From Diabrotica undecimpunctata (lineage: Eukaryota > Arthropoda > Insecta > Coleoptera > Chrysomelidae): a stretch of DNA of 64,000 nt. The notes beneath the pieces were generated by a model that made no database searches, had not been told where the DNA came from, and saw only the letters and a list, made by a program, of their open reading frames with translations. The stretch's first letter is position 1. Every line of letters begins with the position of its first letter. Below, in pieces: positions 10,866 to 22,413 of this stretch. The translations under genes and the position numbers were made by a program. The stretch is taken from NCBI RefSeq assembly GCF_040954645.1, contig NC_092806.1:3472001-3536000 (forward strand). Reading direction: 5' to 3'.

Positions 10866-12557
10866 AGAATGTTGCTGTCTTCTGGACTACGACATACATG
10901 TCATATGATTTTTTATTCCAAACACGCAGAAATGCATTTTCGGTTCATATTTTTATATTAATTATATAGGGACAATCAAACTACATCTTTTCATTTAAAG
11001 AAAACCAAATGGCGTTTTGTTCATCAATCATTTTTTTTTAAACTAATAAAGCTCAATAAAACTTATAAATAGGATAAATTGATAATAAAAAAGTACATTT
11101 ATTTATATTTTGTGTTTTAATTTTAACTTTATTAATAATTGAGTAGCTGTTTTTCTCACTTCCTGAAAAATGTTAAAAATGGACACAGTGCGATGTGAAA
11201 GTCTGCTCCTCAAATACCTTGAACCATTTTTGGATCTCCCTAGATGGCTAAATTGCGGTACAAGATACTTGTTGTTTTTAGTGGGATAATTTGTAAAAAT
11301 CTGCATGCTTATTATATTTTGTTTAATATGCAACAGGCACTGCATAATATGTACACAATGTAAAGTCAAAATTTTAAAAGTTCTACAAGAGATTGAAGAG
11401 TCTGATCTATAACCGAGCCCAGAGATAATACGAACACACTTTTTTCATTATCTAAACACTTTATCAATATGACAAGAATGACCTCAAGAAAACAGCATAA
11501 GTTAAATAATAATAAAAGTTACTGTCATAAGCTGTTAAAATAGTTTTCCTGAAACTCACTTGTACAAGATTTTTTAAAAGGAAAGTTATCGGGAAAGTGT
11601 TTTCGATGAATTCGCCTCGGCCAGAGAGTTCGTCTCGGTTGTAAATTGAAGAAGAGCAATGTGTCCAATATTAGTGTTATTTCTTAACGTAAAATTAACA
11701 TAGTAAAGCTATTGATATTATATATCATCATCAGGATCACTATATCAAGACATTTTATTTGTTATTTAACATAAAGTTCTGTCATATGCAAATTATCGTA
11801 TATATGCTTATCCAATGGAAACAGACGTTACTTCTCTAATCGGATTGTAGGCAGAAGTTAATAGTATTAATCTATTTAGTGGTAGTAGCATTAATTTTAA
11901 CAATACGTCTAATTCTTGGTGTAAAGAAATGGCAAAAATATACAATTCCTTAGCAAATTAGCATATAGGTGTTTGATTGTACACAAACAATGTACAGCAT
12001 TTCAATGATTACAATAATTTTGTGATTTTATAAATCATCTCTGATACCAGACAAATGTATTTCTTACAAATTTGAAATAACTTAAAAGTCAAAAGTTTCA
12101 CTGATAACATAAAAACAATTTTACCGATGATTTAATTGACTTTAATATTCATTTCAGTATCAAAAATTCAGCACAACATTCATCCATACGGCAGTGACAA
12201 ACACAATAAACTGTATAATATGAAATAAATAAGGCATGCACATTTTGCGACTTTTTAATGCTATATTTTGTTTTGCAGATAAAGTCCACCTAATAATTTT
12301 TTTTAATGCGATGGTTTCAACATAAAAACATTATTTTATTAGTAATAATGTTCATGGAACCATAATTTTGTCTATAAATTATTAATTTATGGTTAAAAGA
12401 CATAAACTAATAATTTCTTACGATAATACGTCACAGGTGGTCAATTTCGTATATCTCTTATTAAAAAATCCCGGATATTTAACAAGATATAAGGATTTTT
12501 ACTGGCTTTAACCGCTTGTATTGGTTTGGAGTTTATTTTCATTAATTCGAAATTCTT
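10866..12557. other. A+T-rich DNA without recognised genes
   Basis: Apart from the inverted-repeat arm at 11175-11212, only chance ORFs and homopolymer runs are seen. Confidence 0.5.
11175..11212 (-). repeat. Right arm of the inverted repeat with 9695-9732
   Basis: Reverse complement of 9695-9732 with about three differences. No flanking TSD was found. Confidence 0.8.
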
Positions 12558-12569
12558 ATACTCTGTGCA
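12558..12569. repeat. Probable left TSD of LINE 12570-13537
   Basis: ATACTCTGTGCA here and ATACACTGTGCA at 13538-13549 differ at one base. Confidence 0.6.
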
Positions 12570-13537
12570 ATTTTTAGAGGCATGAAAATGCCACAACAAC
12601 CATAAGTTTACATTCAGCAACTAATAAAATAAAGATAAAAAGGGGAGTCAGGCAAGGTGATACCATGTCACCAAAGCTGTTTATTGCCGTTCTTGAGTAT
12701 GCATTTAAAAGACTAACATGGCAACAGAAAGGAATATCCATCGATGGAGAAAGATTAAACCATCTACGTTTTGCGGACGATATCGTGCTTCTGTCAGATA
12801 ATCTGGGAGATATCAAAGACATGCTCCAAGAACTGAATGACATGCTACAAGAAACTGGGCTGGAGATAAATTTAGAGAAAACCAAAATGATGACCAATAT
12901 GGTTCCCAGCGAAGAGATACAGATTAATAACAACAAGGTGGAATTAATCGATAAATACCCATACTTGGGTCATGAAATTAGAATAACAAGAGACAAACAA
13001 ACCTGCGAGCTAAATAGACGAATCACGTTGGGATGGGCGGCATATGGAAGGATGAGAGACATTTTTAAAACAAATACCCCAATTCACCTGAAAAGGAAGG
13101 CATTTAATCAATGCATCTTACCAGTCTTGACCTACGGAGCAGGAACTTTAACGAAAGCTACTGCCGAAAAACTGAGGATAACACAAAGGTGAATGGAGAG
13201 ATCAATGCTAGGCCTGACCTTGAAAGATTGCGTGAGAAATGAGGAGATACGCCGACGAACTGGAGTAAACGATATTATACTGCGAATCAATAAACAAAAG
13301 TGGAGGTGGGCTGGACATGTTGCTAGAATGGAAGACGGAAGATAGACGAAGAGATTATTGGAGTGGAAACCAAGAGCCGACAAGCGAACTCGAGGCAGAC
13401 CACCCACCCGATGGACCGACGACCTAAGGAGAATAGAAACAAACTGGATTGCAGCAGCTAGAGATAGAGAGAACTGGAGACGTTTGGAGGAGGCCTATAT
13501 CCAACAATGGATGTGAAAATGGGGCTATTTGATGATG
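12570..13537 (+). mobile_element. 5'-truncated RTE-like LINE (RT palm to 3' tail)
   Basis: The copy opens inside RT with ENATTTISLHSATNKIKIK. Next are RGVRQGDTMSPKLFIAVLEY and RFADDIVLLSDNLG, which has the catalytic Asp pair near 12778. These are followed by GLEINLEKTKMMTN, YPYLGHEIRI, RRITLGWAAYGRMRDIF, PVLTYGAGTLTK, MERSMLGLTLKD, RWAGHVARMEDGR, RGRPPTRWTDDLRRI and the end WRRLEEAYIQQW. One frame is kept throughout, with stops only at about 13190 (TGA) and 13342 (TAG). The 3' end is a short (GAT)n tail, typical of insect RTE elements. The flanks 12558-12569 and 13538-13549 form an 11/12-bp imperfect TSD. Confidence 0.9.
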
Positions 13538-13549
13538 ATACACTGTGCA
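13538..13549. repeat. Probable right TSD of LINE 12570-13537
   Basis: Differs by one base from 12558-12569 and begins right at the GAT tail. Confidence 0.6.
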
Positions 13550-14060
13550 TTACAGTACCTAAACACTTCTAGTGCGTTATTTTTCTTCTTGAAATAATAT
13601 TGATCCGACACCCTGTTAGGGTAAAAGGAAGGGGAGAAAGAAAGAAAGAAATAATATTGATGATGGTCACCCTTTTAACTGTAACATACCACTGGAACTA
13701 TCCTATTTTTTTTTTCCCTGGACGTCTTCTTTTGAATATTTTGGCATTACTTTATTCTTCAAGTGCTGTCTTCATTCCCAAGATTGACAATCACCAAAAC
13801 TATAGATATTTTTGAAATTGCTGCTCTTATTAGATAAGTGATGGTGTTGAATAATTAGCTTGGGTTTTTAGACCAGAACTCTCTGTCCAATTTACCTTAT
13901 CCCTTGTTTAGACCGTCCTAACACGTATGTGCGGCTTTCTTCTCTTTTGTTTATGTCATTAGCGTTTATGCTTGCTGTCGTTCCCTTTTTAGGATCTCTT
14001 TCCTTTTTATTATTTTAGTTATTACTCTAATACCCACACGCTTTTAAGAAAAGCAGACGA
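13550..14060. other. Unassigned DNA
   Basis: No supported gene or repeat. Confidence 0.4.
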
Positions 14061-14590
14061 AAGATACAGATGAATTTGCAATAGTTATAGTTAACCTTAA
14101 TTAGTGGAGTCAGCACTAGAAGAAAAAATTATTGCCCCCAGGATTTCTTTGTAATCATTTTCTCCTTTTCCTGTCACTTCCATTATGTTATTCGCCCTAA
14201 ATTCTCCCACCCTTTCATATAGCTCCTCCCTCTCGTTCGTGAACCTTCTGCAATCGAACACACAGTATTTCGTCATGTCGTCAACACCGCAGTCAATGCA
14301 GTTGCCATCTTCTTACTTCCCTATCCTTAACATATAGGCTCTAAAAGTGCCGTGCCCCGTAAAAAACTGTGTGAAGAAGCAGTTAGTCTCCCTGTGGCCG
14401 TTGGTCACATCTCTCTTGTCTGCTTTGCAGTTTTCACTCATGTCGTACGTGATTGCTCTTTCTCTCTCTAGTGGGTGAATTGGTGACACCCCTGGTATTA
14501 CTTGTAAAGCAACTGTCAAAGTCGTCTTATATGTGCAGACGACGACCCTCAGCAGAGCAATCCTCTAAGCTTTCTCCAGAAATTTTCTGT
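14060..14590 (-). pseudogene. R1-like LINE, C-terminal fragment
   Basis: On the minus strand LLRVVVCTYKTTLTVALQVI and GVSPIHPLERERA are followed by HRETNCFFTQFFTGHGTFRA and YMLRIGK. After one stop comes GNCIDCGVDDMTKYCVFDCR with FTNEREELYERVGEFR. This order ('TALQVIAG..P', 'TQ.LTGHG.FR.YL', Cys/His knuckle) is that of the region after RT in R1/I-type LINEs. The RT itself is missing. The fragment sits outside any rDNA. Confidence 0.8.
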
Positions 14591-16135
14591 ATTTTTATTT
14601 ATGCAACCTATCAGACTAGAACAGACATGTTTTTGATATCTCAGTGTTCCTTTATTTCTTCTGTGAAGATGAAATTAGTGATGCTCCTGACCACATTCTT
14701 CCAATTTTTTTGGAATCTTTAGAGAGTAAAATTCTTATAGGCCGATATAAATACCAAATATTCGTATTTTTTTCCCTCTGTTTAGATAATTAAGTAAGTT
14801 TAGTCTGTACATTTTATTGAAGCATAGTATTTTTTGTTTAAAATAAGTGATGTATGTCACTGACTTGGTTTGAAATAATAATCACTACAGGTTATATTTA
14901 TCGAATATCTGATATAATTTTTATCAGTAAAATATTAGATATTTTGATAAGCAGTCTGCCATTGAATAGTAAACAAAATTTGGAAACATATTTTTATGAA
15001 TAATAACGGTTACAAAAATATAATACCACCGGAAATAAAAAAAACCGAGGATGTCTGGTTAGAAGTTATTTTTAAATTTTTGATTACAGGTAACTTTGTC
15101 GTGGTCAGTTATCATTCTACTTTTTTTTCATTCTGTAATGATTTATGGTTTTTTAAATAGCAATGAGAACAATATAAAACTATTAGTAAAGAAAATTATA
15201 ATTTAACAAATAGATTTGAAGTGGATACCGATACCGATGACAATATACTTTACCATGTATATTAACGATAACCTTATATTTTCACGTCTTTCATTATCCG
15301 CTAAATGCGGCAGTGTAATTTATACATCATTCTTTTTTATTATTTGTTTTACATGTGCACATTATCATATGATTTAGTTGATAAAAGATGTTTTATAAAA
15401 TAATTTAGCTTGATTTAAAATAGCCAGAACTGTTTTTTTCTTGGATTTTTTTATCACTATATTTATTTTCCTTGTACATATGCACAGATTTCTAGTGGGA
15501 TTATGTTATCTCTTGATTAACTGCTTTTTATGTAAATGAAATTTGCTGTATCTGAACATACATTAATATTGTTTATAATATCCATAACATATACATTTTC
15601 ACGCTCTCACAAAATTTATCTAAGGTAAACAATGTTAAATCATTAGGTATTATATTGTAACTAATTTATTTTATAGGATAAAATAAAATTAATTTCTGCA
15701 AAATATAGATTGGTGCATTGTTAAACTTAAGTATCTTTGTTAAATTTTTTTAAACTTTTAGATTTTCTGATAATCTCATTAGTTTTTTTCCAGTTTTAAC
15801 GATTGAATCTTAATTCCCAGCTTTAGGTACTAGTTGTCTATTCATGCTTTAAAGCTCGCACGATCTTTTCATGGTGGGAGTTTGCTAGTACCACACTTCT
15901 TTCTTTAATATAACCATGGTATTTGTATTAAGCTTCTTCACAATTCATGAAAAATCGTCAGCAATTGGTCTTGTTCGCAGTAATATTACAGCAGAACTTT
16001 GATGGAAAATGGAGAATCAGCAAATGACCCAATGATTACTATACTGCGCTGTTTAGTCCAATTTATAAGAAAGCTGTAACTACAAAATGTAGTAACCACC
16101 TAACTATCTCACTAATTTCACACTCAAGTAAAGCG
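14591..16135. other. A+T-rich DNA without recognised genes
   Basis: Only short chance ORFs are seen. Confidence 0.5.
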
Positions 16136-16139
16136 CACA

Positions 16140-17248
16140 GTTGCTCGAGAATTCAAAGTTCCTTTAATCATCTGGTTTCTGGATTACCAAAAGTTTTTTG
16201 ACTGTGTAAACTCGAAAGTTTTGTGGAAAATTCTACACGAGATGGAAGTTCCTGATCATCTTTTAACTCTGATAAAGAGCCTATACGAGAATAATGAAAC
16301 CAAAATAAGAGTTAAAAACCATAACTCTAACTCTTTTTAAGACAATAAGGAAGTGCACCAACGATGATTTTTATCTCAAAGTGTCTTCAACTTCTATGGG
16401 GAACAGATAACGAGAAAAGCACGTGGCAAATGGCAATATCACGGGCAAAAAGATCTCAAACTTGAGATATGCAGACGATATAGCTCTACTACTATATCCA
16501 AAAACAAATTTACGGCTACTATAGTTAATTAAAACCGAAAGAAATAGATACTGATTGAAATACTTGACAAAAATATAATTTTATAATTGAATGGATTATA
16601 TGAGTATTCACATTAGCAGTTCATTAAAATTACTGCAATATTTGAGGCAACAAAATTCAACCAATTTTGAAATTCTTCATCACCTGTTGACGACAGTACG
16701 TTGAAGAGTATTAGCTGTGTCATAAAAACATAAAACTAAAACCAAGTGCTGTATTCCTAGACATAATATCAGCTTATGACAAGATGAGGAAATTCTTCTG
16801 CAACAGAGATATAAGCATCCCTCTCCGATTAAGAATGCTAAGGGGCTACGTATTTAACAAGCTATTATACGGTGTAGAGGCCTGGACTCTCAAACAAAAC
16901 AACATAAAAAATATTGAAAGTTTCGAGATGTGGTGCTACCGTCGAATGCTGAAGATAAGTTGGGCTGACAGAGTTACAAATTTTGAAGTAATGCGAAGGA
17001 TAGGAAAAGACCCAGAAATTTTGTCAACGATCAAACGAAAAAACTCGAATATTTAGGTCGCGTGATGAGAGGACATAAATAAGCATTACTTCAAAATATA
17101 ATGTAAGGAAAAATAGAAGGAAAACGGAATCCAGGCCGTAGAAGAATAGTGGCTGTACCACTAATGAACTCTTTAGGTCTCTGAACAAGGTCAGGATAGC
17201 CTTGATGATTTCCAATCTCCGATAGGAGTGGCACAAGAAGAAGAAGAT
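16140..17248 (+). pseudogene. RTE-like LINE with decayed RT and (AAG)n tail
   Basis: RT motif A survives as LDYQKFFDCVNSKVLWKILH, then DHLLTLIKSLYENNETKIRV. The catalytic block is decayed: it reads KDLKLEICRRYSSTT, or SNLRYADDIALLL in the shifted frame near 16470. The C-terminus is clearer: RMLRGYVFNKLLYGVEAWTL, SFEMWCYRRMLKISWADRVT and NFEVMRRIGKDPE (16784-17040). The end, GRVMRGHK and KIEGKRNPGRRRI, is shifted and stopped. The copy finishes with AAGAAGAAGAAG at 17236-17247. It resembles the copies at 33662-34945 (minus) and 58959-59333. Confidence 0.85.
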
Positions 17249-17306
17249 GACAATATCTGGAAAGAAGAAGTAATCTAAGCTTCTATGAGTGTTTCCTTGT
17301 GCGACA

Positions 17307-17440
17307 ATGGTTCGCTTAATACAAAATATGCTGAGTAACAGAAATCTCCAAGTAACTCTTAATGGAGAGATAAGCAAACCAAACCTCCTTAGTAATAGGG
17401 TTCCACAGGGCTCAGTACTGGCTTCTTTTAAGTTAGTTAG
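17307..17440 (+). pseudogene. Jockey-like RT fragment
   Basis: The frame reads MVRLIQNMLSNRNLQVTLNG then EISKPNLLSNRVPQGSVLA. This is the 'R.F.V..NG..S....L..GVPQGSVLAPLLF' block of Jockey-type RTs, with Gly changed to Arg in GVPQGS. It stops before the catalytic Asp pair. Confidence 0.8.
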
Positions 17441-17464
17441 TACTTCTCAGTACTAACTATCAGA

Positions 17465-17560
17465 AGATAAGTTTAGCAGATGAACAATAGGATTTTCGTA
17501 GTGGAAGATCGTGTACAGATGCAATATTCGTTATTATTCATGAAAAAAATCTATTAGGTG
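17465..17560 (+). pseudogene. Small family-A RT fragment
   Basis: FRSGRSCTDAIFVII is near-identical to the block at 3465-3520 in the family-A copy. A weak continuation such as IDDTLKRWVKYSKNILNAEN follows and may be linker DNA of another LINE. Confidence 0.65.
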
Positions 17561-17966
17561 GAATTGATGACACATTGAAAAGATGGGTCAAATATTCCAA
17601 AAATATTTTAAACGCAGAAAATCAACATCAAAGTCAACAAAACCAACTATCAGATGAAGTAACACTGAAAAAAATGTAAAGAACAAGTACCTACCAAGCA
17701 AGCAAATCGATTATAAATTTTTTAAAGTGTGGCGAAAAGTTATAAAATGAAAGTGTTTTCATGTTATATGAAAAACCAAATTTAAAAATGATCTGGGCAA
17801 ATATCAAAAAGGCTTTAGTCCAAACATATCACTAATAAACTAAATTTTTACAATTAAATAAATTTTAAGCAGCTCATGTGAATTCAATTAAGCATTAAAA
17901 ATGTTTTTTTATTTACAATAGGCGTACGATACAATAAACATTTTAAAGCCCTAAAGAATTCTAACA

Positions 17967-18400
17967 TGTCCAATTCCTTTATTTTACAGTGGAATCTTAA
18001 TGGGTTTTATACCCATTTGGAACAGTTAAAACTATTAATAAATGAATTATGCCCAAAGATCTTATGTCTTCAAGAAACTCATTTTAAACAAGTTAATATA
18101 AATCTTCGAAATTATCAATGTTTTCCAAAAAACCGAGTAGCACAACAGACCAGTGGCGGAGTAGCTATCTTCATGCTCTAACCCATTGACTGTGAAACAC
18201 ATCCTGCTTGATTGTCCAAAGAGAGAGAACTGTCTTGATCTCAAGAGAGTTCTCACCAAAAAAATTTCGACAGTGTTAAGCTGTTTAAAAGACATCAAGT
18301 TATTCAATTTTATTTAATGTAATATTTCATATATTTGTTATATCCACTAATAACCCTACGCGGTTGATGTGGTTTTGTGTTTAAATAAAAAAAAAATATA
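17967..18400 (+). mobile_element. Internally deleted Jockey-like LINE (endonuclease joined to C-terminus)
   Basis: The endonuclease N-terminus is well kept: FILQWNLNGFYTHLEQLKLL, CPKILCLQETHFKQ (catalytic Asn and Glu of the APE-type nuclease), QTSGGVAIFML. Within a few bases of 18180 the sequence jumps, with a frame change, to LTVKHILLDCPKRENCLDLK. That is the His/Cys knuckle near the end of the second ORF, followed by KKISTVLSCLKDIKLFNFI. A 3' UTR with a poly-A run (18388-18398) closes it. The rest of EN and the whole RT are absent, about 2.5 kb if the parent was standard size. The 5' sequence above 17967 shows no similarity. Confidence 0.8.
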
Positions 18401-19915
18401 TTTAGAATCATAAATGCGTACTCAGTGATACTAAATGTAAAGAAGTACTAGAAGAGCAAGTTCCGGATAATAACAAATTATTGGAAATATACGAACAAAA
18501 AATACCCATACTTGATATGATTCAAAAATTAAAAAGATTGTTAAGATGTTACCAATCTACAATAAAAGTAAGAAGAATTCCAAAAAAAATAACACTGAGG
18601 CTGGTAACAAAAAAGGGGGACGTCATCGAAGCAACTGGACGACGTCCTCCTTTTTTGTAATAATAGGAATAAAACAAGATATTTATGATATTAATGTAGA
18701 GTACAAGACTGAAAAAATCTACAATAGCACAGAAAGAAGTATAATGTACCTTAGAGGCCCAAAACTTCGTTACTGGTGTATAAAGTGTTAAGCTGAACTA
18801 AAATTATATAGTATTTAGAACTAGGACTAGTCACTGAAAAAAATGTTTTGCCGTTCTTCAAGAATATTCAATCTTTGTTAATACGATTTTTAAAATATAA
18901 AAAATATATCTAATATGACAGAAGAATTAACTCAAATATTTTTAAAAAGAATTTAAAAAAACTTAATAATCTTGAATGAAAATTTTCAAAACTCACCCCC
19001 TGTTCTACCCATTTTTGTAGTTACTGAACACCCAAACCGCGACTTGACCAAAAAACGTGACTAAAGCGCTGTATGGCTCCAACAGAAAACTTTACGGGAA
19101 AATCAAGTGCGCCCGACTTCGCGAAACAGTTGAATGAAGATAACGCTTTTTATTACGATCAGTCGTACTTGTCAAGTACGTATGTTGCCAGAACAGTCTT
19201 GATCTAGGTATTTTAATTCGTATTATGTAGATGTTTATATGAGATTGTTTGTCAACACAGCACCGTCTTGATCATTTTTTTATCAAATCGTCTCCCGTGA
19301 AATTAAGATTTTTATGGACGCCTACACATGAGCGGATGTGTGGCATTTTTCACGGGGTATTAGCAATTTGTTACAGTTTTATTTACCGGTCGTCCATAAA
19401 TCCTTATACATATTCATTAACAATGCAAAATTTTCAAATAAAAATTTATTTGTGTTCTGTTTTTATGATTTCCAAATAAAATAAACGTATTGAATTGTTA
19501 GATTTCAGTTCTACTAAGAATTCTATGGCATTATGTTGGAAATTATTATATTTTGTACATTATTCCTGTAAAATAGCCGTGAACAAGATCTCGTTCACTG
19601 GACGTGAATGCGAAGCAAAGTTCCATAAAACACAAAATCAGTTTACTCGAAAAATAGCCATCGCTAATATCTACACCCGTTAAAGTACTACAATATGAGT
19701 ACTATCAAAGAAAGCAAAGAATACGTACATTGGAAAGCTCAAAAAAAGAAAAAAAGATTTTAAGGTAATCGCTTCAGAAGCATCTTAATCATCTCAACAG
19801 AAGACACTGAAATTGAGTAGATATAATCTTAAATCAAGAAACTTGATTAAAAAGAAACTCTTAAAACAAGAAATCTTTTTTTTTTTTCGTCTTTATAGAG
19901 GGGAATCTGGAATCT
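18401..19915. other. Unassigned DNA with one strong hairpin
   Basis: The ORF at 18546-18791 has no recognised domain and spans the hairpin at 18607-18658. A short frame near 19290 (KLRFLWTPTHER) faintly recalls LINE RNase H but is too short to support. Confidence 0.4.
18607..18658. repeat. 18-bp-arm inverted repeat (hairpin)
   Basis: ACAAAAAAGGGGGACGTC (18607-18624) and GACGTCCTCCTTTTTTGT (18641-18658) pair at 17 Watson-Crick positions plus one G-T, with a 16-nt loop. The GC-rich core stands out in A+T-rich DNA. No surrounding element was recognised. Confidence 0.9.
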
Positions 19916-20695
19916 TCAAAAGGACAGATACTCCGCCACATTCATCAGGTAATCGGGACATTCTCTCTCCTCCATTACCTTCATTATCTCACTCCACTGC
20001 AGCATATTGAATGCATTCCTAACATTGAACAACAGCAGGGCCAAACAGCGATGTTTATCCCCTCTCAATAGCAATAATCTTGTTTTTTCCATTACAAAAA
20101 CCAAATTTCCTCGGAGATAAATCACCTGACCTCTCAATCATGTCATCTATGCGTACTAGCAGCGTCCTTTCATACAGCTTACTGATTCATGGAACGTGAC
20201 AGATGGGATAATACTTTTTCCGAGCCTTGGATAGCAGTATTAACCGCGATGTCTTTCAAGGCTCAGGAAAGGTCTGTGCTTCCAGCAGCACATTCATGTG
20301 TTCCAGAAGCCACGCAGAGTCCGCCTATCCTAGACCCCTCACAGCCTCAGCTGGTATCTAGTCTGGGGGACCTGCGCGTCTTAAGTGGGCCCAATGCCTC
20401 GACAAGTTCATCCATGGTAAAGGGTACGGCCCGCTCGTCCCTCCATACTTTATGCCATCTGCTGTCTGGAAAAAGCTCTCGTTCTTAATGTCGATTCTAT
20501 ATCCTGGAACCCAGATGTCCTTATTTACTTTTCACACAGCTTTTTCCAGTGCCCTATTTTTTTATACAAAGTTTCCTGTAATGTTCCCTCTTCCTTGCAC
20601 TCTTCTGGTACTCTTCCTTGATCTGGTTAATGATCTCAGGGTTGATCCCTGCTCTGCCCCTTTCTTTCGTTAACCTTTTTATTGCTTCTCATCAT
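19916..20695 (-). pseudogene. R1-like LINE, first half of RT
   Basis: Minus-strand blocks in order are SRWHKVWRDERAVPFTMDEL, VEALGPLKTRRSPRLD, LYERTLLVRIDDMIERSG, DLSPRKFGFCNGKNKIIAIE and FNVRNAFNMLQWSEIMKVME. These match the opening of R1/I-type RT: 'F....L..A....K...SPG.D', 'KL.E.....R......LS..QFGFR.G.ST..AI' and motif A 'DV.NAFN'. Frames change several times. It ends at 19916 just before motif B, next to a poly-T run. Confidence 0.8.
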
Positions 20696-20696
20696 A

Positions 20697-20965
20697 AAGT
20701 GATCTAAATGTTAATATTGGTAAGGGACAATCGAAAAAATATATGACAGTTTGAGCTTGGAGAAAGAAAAGAGAGACAAGACCGATTTCGTGAATTTGAA
20801 GTAGAAGATCAGTTTGTGATTACTAATACTTACTTTAAACTTCCATACAGAAGACTATTCACATAGAAATCACTTTAAGATACTCCAGGTCGCATAGTGG
20901 GAAATTCAATAGATTATATTATAATTAATGAAAGATTTCGAATGTTGACAATAAAGTGAGAATAT
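20697..20965 (+). pseudogene. RTE-like LINE endonuclease fragment
   Basis: SDLNVNIGKG recalls the GDFNA.VG active-site loop of APE-like nucleases. After one frame change come REFEVEDQFVITNTYFKLPY, RRLFT and GRIVGNSIDYIIINERFRML. These match the 'D(L/F)N..VG', 'VTNT.FK...R..YTW.SP.G' and 'IDYI..N.R' blocks of the craniofacial-development-protein-2-like endonuclease carried by RTE elements. RT is absent here. Confidence 0.8.
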
Positions 20966-22084
20966 CTATTATTGACACTAACATTTGATAACGAATCATT
21001 ACTCATAGACGAAAAAATATTTTACTTACATCAAACGTACATTATAAGGATAATTACATATTGTTTTTACGTTTGCAATTTGTACAATAGAAATAAAAGC
21101 GTGTATCCGATTCTGTTACATACCTTTAGGTGCAAAAATTTTATTCAAATCGTGTTTCTTTCATATAGAACAATTAACACCAGCGCACAAATTGTTGTAG
21201 GAAAAATTAGATATGTAATATATAGGTACATGATAAAATGAGTATTTTTCCATCAGTTTGTCACTAATCAAATAATTTATAGTAGTATCAAAAAAAAAAC
21301 ACTCGGTAAAAGATTCCGACAATTTTATTACAGCCTATGAAATTATTATCAAAAAACTAAAACAAATTAAAACCCAACACACTAGACATACTTTGTATAA
21401 TCGTAAAGCATAACGAGGATAAAGGAAAATACAGACATCATCCTGCAGTTGATGATTGAGCTGGGTTTGTAATTCCAAAAGCTAATAAGAATAGCTCAAA
21501 ATGGAAAAAACAATGCCGAAGTTACGATCGTCATTCACTGGGGTGACGGCCCTATAGCCGAAGTGAACACAATGGCCACAATTGGCTTATTTGTTTATCA
21601 ATCACAAAAAAATAAATTATTATATACAATGCTATTAAACTTATAATATGCAATAACTTCCTTTCGAGTATTAATCGTGTTTTTGAACACACTATATAAT
21701 TATTTTTCTGGGCACGTTAACAGTTAATTGGATTGTTGAAGTCACGGAATGCATTTTTATTGATTTCTCGGTAGCCATTGAGGTATTTTGGTGACTTGCA
21801 ATCATAAAACTTGTGAATCTTAAAAATTGTTGTCCCTGAAGAGGTTTGTCTAGACCAGAGATGGGGAATCTTTGTACTATAATGTGAGGCCAGATTTAAC
21901 CTATGCGTACAAAAAGTTATTTTTTATTAAATGGGAATAAAAATTGCGATGTTTAAGATGCGGTCGGTCTATCCGTTCGTGAATAAATTCCGACAAAACT
22001 CACAGATACAGAAAAACTGATGATATCTAACATTTGTATTTGGAGGAAACTCATTTGATGTATAACATATTCCTTCAGAGAGCA
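20966..22084. other. A+T-rich DNA without recognised genes
   Basis: Only chance ORFs are seen. Confidence 0.5.
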
Positions 22085-22260
22085 AAAACCAACAAAGAGG
22101 CGCCTAAATGTATTTCATAGATTATAAAAATTCTTTTAATAAAATACAATATGCTAACCTAATTGAACTACTACAAAAACCGGAGTTGGTAATCGAAACA
22201 TACGAGTAATAAAAAAAATTATACTGTAGACAATAGTAAAAGTTGGTAATAGGGAATATG
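22085..22260 (+). pseudogene. Small RTE-like RT fragment (motif A)
   Basis: YFIDYKNSFNKIQYANLIEL is RT motif A (FIDYEKAFD...). After a frameshift NRNIRVIKKII follows, as in the 'RDIRIIKNLYW' block. No other domain is present. Confidence 0.75.
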
Positions 22261-22413
22261 CATGATTTTTTTTATGCTTTATAACAATAATGTAGATCTT
22301 TATAATGTATAAAAAAATAAAAATAGACTTAAAAACATTAAAACTATGTTTAAAAATGAAATTAAAAACTTTGAATAAATTTGAGCTATTCCAACCTTAG
22401 AAAAGATAAGATT

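Noticed and set aside
18607..18658. Hairpin followed by T run looking like a bacterial terminator
   Set aside because: The context is eukaryotic transposon DNA and the T run is part of the paired arm, so it was kept only as an unexplained hairpin.
19249..19479. Possible LINE RNase H (RFLWTPTHER)
   Set aside because: Only one short motif-like string, without neighbouring RNase H residues.
14060..20695. R1-like C-terminus (14.1-14.6 kb) and R1-like RT (19.9-20.7 kb) as halves of one interrupted element
   Set aside because: Orientation fits, but RT motifs B and C are missing from both and no TSD or junction evidence supports it.
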